Origin: Chloroflexota bacterium
GTDB taxonomy: Bacteria; Chloroflexota; Dehalococcoidia; JACVQG01
DNA: 33,517 bases
Assembly (NCBI GenBank): GCA_016210545.1
Contig: JACQTY010000261.1
Span: forward strand, 1 to 33,517
Direction of reading: 5' to 3'
Shown: in pieces, positions 15,212-21,323 of the stretch
Position numbering within the stretch: position 1 is the first letter of the stretch
How the letters are laid out: the number at the start of each line of letters is the position of its first letter
Made by a program: the position numbers and the translations under genes
The notes under the pieces: model-generated
Database searches by the model: none
What the model saw: only the letters and a program-made list of their open reading frames with translations
What the model was told of the DNA's origin: nothing

Positions 15212-16330
15212 CTAAGGCGTATATATCGCCGTCAGGACCGCGCTCTGCTGGTGGTTGGCGAAGTCACTGGCTACCACCTCGATGACGTTCGGCCCCGGTC
15301 GGAGGGTGACGGGAACACTGAATGCCCCGGCAGCATCCACGGTTGCCGTCTGCCCGTTGACGCTTACCACGGCATCGGGGGAAGTAGTACCCTTGACCGT
15401 GATCTGAGACCTGGTCACAACCGACTCCACCTCCGGCTCCAGTATGGCCAGAGAGAATACCGGCGCTTGTACTTGCGGCGTCGGGATGGGCGCGGGCGTC
15501 GGCGCAATCACATTGAAGGTGATAGAGTCCTCCACCGGAGGCGTCAACGCCGAGTGGTCGTTGTTGTGCAACTCCGCTTTGACGGTATGCTGGCCCAGCG
15601 CCAGGGCTTTCAGCACACTTTGCAGCTTGCCCACCGGCCCGACCAGCTTCCCATCGAGGAGAAGGTGCCAGTGCCCGGAGCCCGGCTTGTTGGCGCTGCT
15701 GCCGATGGCCGAGGCGTCGATATCGAAACCCCGGATCGCCGCGGCCACAACAACATCAGGCCCAACCACACTGGCGCCCTGCGCCGGGGCCCAGATTTTC
15801 ACCGACGGCTGGGCCGCCGGGGGACCAACTACCTTCAGGGCGCCGTACATGCCCCGGTTCTCGTGGGGGCCCACCGGGCAATATGAAGGGAAAAGGCCTG
15901 ACTGATCAAAGGTTACGGTCACGGTCCTCGACTGACCCGCCTGAAGATTGGCCCCCATCTTATCATTGATGGCCGTCAATCCGTGGAAGAAGAGGTTGTG
16001 CGGGAAACGGCCGCCATTCTTCAGGTTGAAAGTCACGGCCTGGCCGACCTGCACCGTCATATCGGACGGAGTAATCACGAACTCATTCAGGTCCACGTTC
16101 AGCGTAAGGGGAGCGGGCGTGGGGGGTGGCGTCGGCGCCAGAGCTGTAGGGACAGGGGTGGGAGCCGGCGTCGTCGGACGAGGAGTAGGCGGAGGCGTCG
16201 GCGCGGGGGTAGTGGCAACAGGCGTCGGCCGGGGTGGCGTGGGTGTCGGCTGGGGCTTCCTGCACGCCAGGCTAGCCAGGGCAATAAGAACCAGAACGAG
16301 AGCTATTCCGAGGACACGTTTCGATGACAT
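15212..16330 (-). CDS. Cupredoxin-domain lipoprotein with C-terminal Ig-like domain
   Basis: A 372-aa lipoprotein. The signal peptide ends in the lipobox LASLAC (lipidated Cys23), then a Pro/Thr-rich linker (about 25-75) spans the wall. Residues about 76-168 form a cupredoxin domain with a complete type-1 copper site: His111 ('PHNLFFHG'), Cys151 and His156 ('YCPVGPHE'), Met161. Residues about 172-275 hold a domain with 'GSGHWHLLLDGK', seen in other secreted bacterial proteins. After a second Pro-rich linker comes a beta-sandwich ('VSVNGQTATVDAAGAFSVPV') like bacterial Ig/glucodextranase-B modules. The ATG has a GGAGGT site. It is likely an electron-transfer or copper protein held on the outer face of the membrane. 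It lies about 105 bp upstream of the DUF5666 gene and may be co-transcribed. Confidence 0.88.
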   Translation of the reverse strand: MSSKRVLGIALVLVLIALASLACRKPQPTPTPPRPTPVATTPAPTPPPTPRPTTPAPTPVPTALAPTPPPTPAPLTLNVDLNEFVITPSDMTVQVGQAVTFNLKNGGRFPHNLFFHGLTAINDKMGANLQAGQSRTVTVTFDQSGLFPSYCPVGPHENRGMYGALKVVGPPAAQPSVKIWAPAQGASVVGPDVVVAAAIRGFDIDASAIGSSANKPGSGHWHLLLDGKLVGPVGKLQSVLKALALGQHTVKAELHNNDHSALTPPVEDSITFNVIAPTPAPIPTPQVQAPVFSLAILEPEVESVVTRSQITVKGTTSPDAVVSVNGQTATVDAAGAFSVPVTLRPGPNVIEVVASDFANHQQSAVLTAIYTP

Positions 16331-16697
16331 TTCTACCTCCTATTTTTTGGGCTGCAGTACTTGTGAGGCATGACGGGTGCGTCTATCCGCATTCTACTCG
16401 CCCCCGCCAGACGATCGAGCCGGTCACAGGTCCCATATATAAAACGCTGTCTGCCGCAAAAGCGTCAGCCGCCCCCGCCAACCCATTAACTGGGTCAAAG
16501 GGCCCGTGGGACACGGGAAGAAGGGTCCCTCGCCAGGTCTTCGGGACACGCGGCCTCCCCACAACAACGCCCAGACAATACTATTCTTACAGAAGAATAG
16601 GCGCTATCCGCAGAACTACTGAATTTCGATGTAAAAACCCCGTAGTTTGTAAGTCGCCGGGAGTCTTAGGAATAAGGCAAGCGTGCTTGCGAGCTTC
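16331..16697. other. Gene-free region between the cupredoxin gene and tRNA-Gly
   Basis: No gene is supported. A minus-strand TAGAAT near 16391-16396 could belong to the cupredoxin gene promoter. A perfect 8-bp inverted repeat CTATTCTT..AAGAATAG lies at 16581-16600, of unknown role. The 16324-16701 plus ORF has no ribosome binding site and no recognisable product. Confidence 0.45.
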
Positions 16698-16726
16698 TTG
16701 ACAGCCGTTTCACCTTCGGCAATAAT
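16698..16726 (+). promoter_or_regulatory. Promoter of tRNA-Gly
   Basis: TTGACA, 17 bases, AATAAT. The predicted transcription start falls a few bases before the mature 5' end of the tRNA at 16736, as expected for a single tRNA gene. Confidence 0.75.
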
Positions 16727-16735
16727 GTGTGCTGA

Positions 16736-16810
16736 GCGGGTGTAACTCAGCGGTAGAGTGTTTGCTTCCCAAGCAAAAGGTCGAGGGTTCGAATCCCTTC
16801 ACCCGCTCCA
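16736..16810 (+). tRNA. tRNA-Gly (anticodon CCC)
   Basis: The full cloverleaf can be drawn: acceptor GCGGGTG/CACCCGC, D arm ACTC..GAGT, anticodon stem TTTGC/GCAAA around the loop TTCCCAA (anticodon CCC), T arm GAGGG-TTCGAAT-CCCTT, discriminator T and an encoded CCA. It reads GGG codons. Confidence 0.97.
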
Positions 16811-17093
16811 GGTCTTGCATTTGCCCCGCTGCTCTTGGTGTGTTTCTTCCGCTATGCGCCGCTTCCCGGGCAAAAGTCGCCCCGATGAATCGGGGTCACC
16901 CGCTCCAGTTCCGGAACCGCAAACTCGCGCAAGGGCATATTACGCTTTCGTTGGCCGCGCTCCAACACCGGGACCATCACAATGGAAACCACTCAAATCC
17001 GCATTTCGCCACGCGGTCCGGTGTACCTTACGCCCCTAAGTGCAAATGCCCACCAGCGCACCACCGGATACCGCTCCTCGAAGGACCTCTTCC
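16811..17093. other. Region between tRNA-Gly and the toxin-antitoxin genes
   Basis: No gene is supported; the plus ORF start at 16982 lies upstream of the operator and promoter of the antitoxin gene. A hairpin CCCCGAT..ATCGGGG at 16880-16895 belongs to the window's dispersed palindrome family. It is followed at once by a 13-bp copy of the tRNA 3' end (TCACCCGCTCCAG, 16896-16908). Confidence 0.45.
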
Positions 17094-17133
17094 TTGACAA
17101 GAGCAACCCAAGTCGTTCATACTGTGGTATGAA
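17094..17133 (+). promoter_or_regulatory. Promoter region and palindromic operator of the mazEF-like pair
   Basis: A consensus TTGACA (17094-17099) is followed, where the -10 should lie, by a perfect inverted repeat TTCATAC-TGTG-GTATGAA (17116-17133). The repeat ends 16 nt before the antitoxin ATG. This is the expected position for autorepression by a ribbon-helix-helix antitoxin or its toxin complex. Confidence 0.65.
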
Positions 17134-17149
17134 TCATGGAGGTACAGTC

Positions 17150-17407
17150 ATGACTAAGGTTGCCAAGGTTGCAATAAGCCTGCCGCAAGACATATTAGAG
17201 GCAGTGGAGCAAGAACGAAAGGCGAGAGGCGAGAGTCGAAGCGAGTTCTTTCGAAGGGCAGTAGAAGAACTTGTCAGGCAAGAGCGGGAAAGGGCTGCCG
17301 TAGACGAGTACATACGCAGCTACCAGGAGATGCCAGAGACAACCGAGGAGATCGAAACGGCGCTGTCCATTGCCAGCGCCGTACTGGCTCAAGAGCCCTG
17401 GGAATGA
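17150..17407 (+). CDS. Ribbon-helix-helix antitoxin (MazE-like)
   Basis: An 85-aa protein whose N-terminus 'KVAKVAISLPQDILEAVEQ' then 'SRSEFFRRAVEEL' is a ribbon-helix-helix DNA-binding domain. The C-terminal acidic/helical tail would wrap the toxin. The start at 17150 is chosen because GGAGGT lies 6 nt upstream and the longer track ORF crosses the promoter. The stop overlaps the toxin ATG (ATGA), so the two are coupled, antitoxin first. It probably represses its own promoter through the inverted repeat at 17116-17133. Confidence 0.9.
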   Translation: MTKVAKVAISLPQDILEAVEQERKARGESRSEFFRRAVEELVRQERERAAVDEYIRSYQEMPETTEEIETALSIASAVLAQEPWE

Positions 17408-17721
17408 AGCGGGGAGAGATTTGGTGGGCGGAGTTGCCCGCTCCGGCCAAGCGGCGCCCGGTGCTGCTTGTTTCTCGTGACGAAGCTTATGCCTTCCGGT
17501 CGCTCGTTATGGTTGCCCCCGTAACAAGTCGGATACGTGGCATTGCTTCAGAAGTACCTCTGGGCCCAGAAGACGGACTGGCCAAACTATGTGTCGCGAA
17601 TCTGGACACGATCACAACAATCCCGAAGGCAAGTCTGCGGGAAAGACTGACCGTGCTGACCTCCCAGAAGGTGAAAGCTGTGGAGAACGCCTTTCACTTC
17701 GCTCTCGGAATGCGTGAATAG
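17404..17721 (+). CDS. mazF: MazF/PemK-family endoribonuclease toxin
   Basis: A 105-aa protein of the MazF/PemK fold: 'MKRGEIWWAELP', 'RRPVLLVSRDE' and the 'VAPVTS' strand, then 'NLDTITTIPKASL' and 'LTSQKVKAVENAFHFALGM', all in family order and at family length. Known members cut single-stranded RNA at short sequence motifs, here held inactive by the adjacent antitoxin. The catalytic Arg (RRP) and Thr/Ser (VTS) positions appear intact, so the toxin should be functional. The cleavage motif cannot be predicted. Confidence 0.93.
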   Translation: MKRGEIWWAELPAPAKRRPVLLVSRDEAYAFRSLVMVAPVTSRIRGIASEVPLGPEDGLAKLCVANLDTITTIPKASLRERLTVLTSQKVKAVENAFHFALGMRE

Positions 17722-17744
17722 ACTCGGCGCTGAAGGTGGATTTT

Positions 17745-17900
17745 GGTTCCATAGCCACAGTTGATCTTTGCCGTCCAGGTGTCCAGCGTACCGGGGTCGG
17801 TGAAGCTGCCGGAAGCCGCACAGGTCTGCCTTGAGAATAATGCGGCCAAAGGCAGAGCGCTAACGCTGGGCGCTATGTTGTTTACGGTCACGGTCGTAAG
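17745..17900 (-). pseudogene. Degraded PKD-domain protein fragment
   Basis: In the minus frame of the 82-aa ORF, residues about 15-66 read 'LTTVTVNNIAPSV' and 'GSFTDPGTLDTWTAKI'. This closely follows the repeat found in PKD/cadherin-like surface proteins (TVTVNNVAP..., SFTDPG.LDTWTATVDYGDG). The expected 'DYGDG' end is decayed to 'NCGYG', and no complete gene surrounds it. It looks like a relic of a larger secreted protein gene left between mazF and mutS2. Confidence 0.5.
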
Positions 17901-17941
17901 ACTCTGGAGTCGCGAGGAAATGCCGGGGCAGCTTTGCATCA

Positions 17942-17950
17942 TGCTATAAT
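17942..17950 (+). promoter_or_regulatory. Extended -10 promoter of mutS2
   Basis: A perfect extended -10 (TGCTATAAT) with no clear -35. The predicted start lies about 25 nt upstream of the mutS2 ATG. The same TGCTATAAT string serves gatC at 26327-26335. Confidence 0.6.
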
Positions 17951-17982
17951 GGTTTCATACTGAACAGGTGACAGCTCAGCGT

Positions 17983-20364
17983 ATGGATGCAAAAAGCTTA
18001 GAATTACTTGAGTTTCCTCAGATAAAGAAAATACTTGCCGGATTCACCTCATTTTCGGCCAGTCGCCAACTGGCTCTTGACTTGCAGCCGGTGACGGATT
18101 ATCAGCAGGTCGCCTTGTTGCTTCGCCAATCAGCCGAAGCCAGGAATCTCCTCTGTGTAAAGCCGGGGTTTACTATCGGGGGTGTGCGGGATATCCGGCA
18201 AGAAGTGGGCCTGGCATCTGTGGGAAAGACACTGACGCCTCAAAGTCTGCTTGACATTCAGAACACTCTTGCTGCTACCGGCCAGGTGCGCAATACTCTT
18301 AATGGCTTGTCGGCTCAGGTCCCTCAACTCTGGGGTATCGCCGCTGATCTGGTCGAGTTTGGTGAGATCGTCGAGAATATTGCCCATTGTTTGTCCCCTG
18401 CTGGAGAAGTGCTGGATCGGGCTTCGGCTCGCCTTGGAAATATCCGGCGGCAATTGGCAGAGTTACGCCAGCAACTACAACAAAAGCTGGAAGCTACGAT
18501 GAAGACGCCGCGAGGGCGAGAGATAATACAGGAGCCTTTTATTGTTGAGCGGGAAGGCCGTTTCGTCATCCCGGTAAAGATTGAGTACCGGAGGGAAATG
18601 AAGGGCATAGTCCATGATGTTTCCAATACCGGAGCTACCTTGTATATCGAGCCGCTGGCCACGGTGGACCTGGGTAATAACATTAGGGAATTGATGGCAG
18701 AGGAAAGACGCGAGGTAGACAGGATACTGCTGAGCTTGAGCGACGAGATCGGGGAACACGAAAAGGAAATCTCCACTAACATCCAACGGATAGCCGAACT
18801 GGATCTAGTGCTTGCCAAAGCCCGCTATGCCCACAATACCGGAGCGGTTGAACCAGTCCTGGTAAGGCTGGTTGATGATGAAGAGGCAGCAGTCGCCGAA
18901 ACGCCACGCGTGCTGAAGCTGACCGAAGCGAGGCACCCGTTACTCGGCGTTACCGCAGTCCCGCTTTCAGTGGAGTTGGGACGGGACTTCTCGGTGCTGA
19001 TTATCACCGGGCCGAATACCGGCGGCAAGACGGTAGCTATCAAGACCATCGGCTTGCTCAGCTTGATGACCCAGGCCGGGATACCAATCCCCGCCTCTGA
19101 TGACAGCCAGATGCCCGTCTATGACGGTGTATTCGCCGACATCGGTGATCAGCAAAGCATCGAGCAAACCTTATCCAGCTTTAGCTGGCATATGGGCAAC
19201 GTCCTCCGCATAATCAATCAGGCAACAAAGAAGAGTCTGGTGCTTCTTGACGAGTTAGGCACGAGTACGGACCCTGTAGAGGGTTCCTCTCTGGCTATTG
19301 CCATTCTGCACCATTTCCTGTCGCGGCAGACGATGACCGTAGCCACCACACATTTTTCTGAAGTCAAAGCCTTCGCCCATACCACTGCCGGGATGCAGAA
19401 CGCTTCATTTGAATTTGACCCGATAACACTTAGTCCGACGTATCGCCTGACGGTAGGTACGCCCAGCGGCAGCAACGCCCTGGCCATCGCCTCACGCCTG
19501 GGTTTGCCGCAAGAGATCGTCGCCGAAGCTCAAAGATTGGTGCCAGAAACCAGTAAACAATTGGAAACTATCCTGAGCAGTCTCCGGCGCCAGGAGCAGG
19601 AGATTACGGCTCTCCGGCGCCAACTGGAGAAGGAAAGAGAAGATGCAGAACAACGGAATAGAGAACTGGAAACAGAACGACAGCAGATGAGAGTGGACCT
19701 GCGCAGTATGATTCAGCAGGCCAGAGACGGCGTTGCTTCCGAGGCTGCTGAGCTGCGCCGGCAGATCCGTGAGGCCGAATCGGAGTTGCGCAAGCAAAAA
19801 TCCAGAGAAAGGCTCGACCAGGCTAAGAGAACAATTGCAGCGGTAGCGCAGCAACTGGAGAGGGAGGTTTTGCAGACTGGTGACGAGGCCGACGGCCCGA
19901 CATCCCGTGCAAATACCATTTCCATCGGAGACACAGTCTGGCTTAAAGAGGTTGGCGTAAAAGCAACGGTATTGTCTGTGTCTGAGGAAAGGCAAGAGGT
20001 CGAGGTCCAAGCCGGGCAGATCAGAATCACATTGGGTCTGGAGGGGATTGATAAGGTAACATTTGCGGACGGGGAGGCGGCAGTCATGTACACGCCGCCC
20101 GGCAGGGGAATGACGCTACAGCCTGTTTCCCGCGAACTCGATCTGCGGGGTAAGCGGGCCAACGAGATACAGTCGGTCCTGGACCAGTACCTTAATGACG
20201 CTACGATAGCCAACCTGGCTGAAGTCCGAATTATTCATGGTTTCGGTACCGGGACGGTGCGCCAGGTTGTCAGGGAGTTACTGGCTGCTCATCCACTGGT
20301 GAAGACCTACCGTGCAGGCCAGCGGGGGGAAGGCGGCGATGGTGTTACCGTTGCTCAACTATAG
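17983..20364 (+). CDS. mutS2: MutS2 (ribosome-splitting ATPase / Smr nuclease-domain protein)
   Basis: A 793-aa MutS2: MutS core/clamp helices, an ABC-type ATPase with Walker A 'GPNTGGKT' (about residues 343-350) and Walker B 'LLDELGTSTDP', a long charged coiled-coil, a KOW-like segment ('SIGDTVWLKEVGVKATVLSV'), and a C-terminal Smr domain with 'LDLRG' and 'IHGFGTGTVR'. No mismatch-binding N-terminal domain is present, as normal for MutS2. The start at 17983 gives 'MDAKSLELLEFPQIKK', the usual MutS2 beginning; GTG at 17968 is an alternative. In B. subtilis MutS2 binds collided ribosomes and splits them; older work links other MutS2 proteins to suppression of recombination. The gene immediately downstream encodes a VLRF1-type peptidyl-tRNA hydrolase. 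Confidence 0.96.
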   Translation: MDAKSLELLEFPQIKKILAGFTSFSASRQLALDLQPVTDYQQVALLLRQSAEARNLLCVKPGFTIGGVRDIRQEVGLASVGKTLTPQSLLDIQNTLAATGQVRNTLNGLSAQVPQLWGIAADLVEFGEIVENIAHCLSPAGEVLDRASARLGNIRRQLAELRQQLQQKLEATMKTPRGREIIQEPFIVEREGRFVIPVKIEYRREMKGIVHDVSNTGATLYIEPLATVDLGNNIRELMAEERREVDRILLSLSDEIGEHEKEISTNIQRIAELDLVLAKARYAHNTGAVEPVLVRLVDDEEAAVAETPRVLKLTEARHPLLGVTAVPLSVELGRDFSVLIITGPNTGGKTVAIKTIGLLSLMTQAGIPIPASDDSQMPVYDGVFADIGDQQSIEQTLSSFSWHMGNVLRIINQATKKSLVLLDELGTSTDPVEGSSLAIAILHHFLSRQTMTVATTHFSEVKAFAHTTAGMQNASFEFDPITLSPTYRLTVGTPSGSNALAIASRLGLPQEIVAEAQRLVPETSKQLETILSSLRRQEQEITALRRQLEKEREDAEQRNRELETERQQMRVDLRSMIQQARDGVASEAAELRRQIREAESELRKQKSRERLDQAKRTIAAVAQQLEREVLQTGDEADGPTSRANTISIGDTVWLKEVGVKATVLSVSEERQEVEVQAGQIRITLGLEGIDKVTFADGEAAVMYTPPGRGMTLQPVSRELDLRGKRANEIQSVLDQYLNDATIANLAEVRIIHGFGTGTVRQVVRELLAAHPLVKTYRAGQRGEGGDGVTVAQL

Positions 20365-20385
20365 CTGTCGCATGAACAGAATGCC

Positions 20386-21159
20386 ATGCTCATAGCTCAA
20401 GCTCTCAATGTCGGCCGACGAAAGATGCTGGCTCTTATGGACGAGTTCAAAGAAACTGACTCTGCCAAATCCTTGTATATTCCGGCAGCTTTATCTCCAC
20501 AGCAGATTGGAAAGCTGACAGAAAAAGTTAACCTGGGAAATGCGCTGCCACAGATTGCAGAGCTGGCAGCCCACTCGAAAACGGGGGCAGCCGTTTTCTG
20601 GAGCAGCTTGAAGAAATACATGGTTATACCGCCATTCCCGATCATCGAGCAACGCGTTGACGATAGCTTTGTCGCTGAACCGCTTCGCTCATTGCTTGTT
20701 CACGACTACCGTATCGCCATCGTATTGGTCCGCCTGGGAGCTTTTGCCATCGGTCTGTGCCAGGGAGAAAGTCTGCTTGCCAGCAAGGTTGGCTCCGGAA
20801 ATATTCACAGCCGCCACAGGCAGGGTGGCTCATCGCAGAAGAGATTTCAACGCCACCGGGAAAAACAAATCGAATACTTTTTCACTCGAGTCTGCAGTCA
20901 TGCCCAGGAAATCCTTACAAAAGAGACAGAGCCGATTGACTATATTGTTTATGGAGGCGCATGGACAACCATACTGATGCTCCAAAAGCAATGTTCTTTC
21001 TTACGGTTGTTTGACAGCCGTAACTTGCAGGCGCTGCTGGATATACCAGAGCCGCGTCAACCTGTGCTGGAAGAAGCCATCCAGCGTGTTTGGTCAAGCC
21101 GTGTCTTTGAGTGGCATGAGGATACCGGATGTGACCATGCAGCCCAATTGCCCCATTAG
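20386..21159 (+). CDS. Vms1-like release factor (VLRF1-type peptidyl-tRNA hydrolase)
   Basis: A 257-aa protein whose centre carries the VLRF1 hallmark: 'GSGNIHSRHRQGGSSQKRF' (about residues 136-154), the Gly-rich, Gln-bearing catalytic loop (Gln151) of Vms1/ANKZF1-type eRF1-like domains, followed by a basic helix ('RHREKQIEYFF'). Before it are the beta strands of the domain ('DYRIAIVLVRLGAFAIGL'), after it 'PIDYIVYGGA'. Relatives cleave peptidyl-tRNA on split 60S/50S subunits. The gene begins 21 bp after the mutS2 stop with no strong ribosome binding site, so coupled expression with mutS2 is likely. The C-terminal part ends in 'WHEDTGCDH'. Family assignment is by motif only; the N-terminal 60 residues are not recognised. 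Confidence 0.8.
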   Translation: MLIAQALNVGRRKMLALMDEFKETDSAKSLYIPAALSPQQIGKLTEKVNLGNALPQIAELAAHSKTGAAVFWSSLKKYMVIPPFPIIEQRVDDSFVAEPLRSLLVHDYRIAIVLVRLGAFAIGLCQGESLLASKVGSGNIHSRHRQGGSSQKRFQRHREKQIEYFFTRVCSHAQEILTKETEPIDYIVYGGAWTTILMLQKQCSFLRLFDSRNLQALLDIPEPRQPVLEEAIQRVWSSRVFEWHEDTGCDHAAQLPH

Positions 21160-21242
21160 CCGCTTCTTCTGACCTGCCCGGCCGGTTTTCCGGTACAATG
21201 CCGGATTGGCTTTCAACCGTTTCGCGGAAAACGGAATCCTCC

Positions 21243-21269
21243 GCGCCGATGGGCCTCGCCCATCGGCGC
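21243..21269. terminator. Hairpin between convergent VLRF1 and Mo-hydroxylase genes
   Basis: A perfect 12-bp stem GCGCCGATGGGC..GCCCATCGGCGC with a 3-nt loop. Only a short T-run (CCCCGTTTAG) follows on the plus strand. It may end transcription from either side. Confidence 0.5.
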
Positions 21270-21323
21270 ACCCCGTTTAGTAAAGGGGGCAAGGGGGATT
21301 TGCCCCTCGCCGCAAGGCGGAGC

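Noticed and set aside
16982-17149. N-terminal extension of the antitoxin ORF
   Set aside because: It would place the promoter and operator palindrome inside the gene; the ATG at 17150 has a good ribosome binding site and the family N-terminus.
16736-17721. Genomic island integrated at tRNA-Gly
   Set aside because: Only a 13-bp duplicated tRNA end and a TA pair are seen; there is no integrase and no base-composition break, so it is kept only as a low-interest finding.
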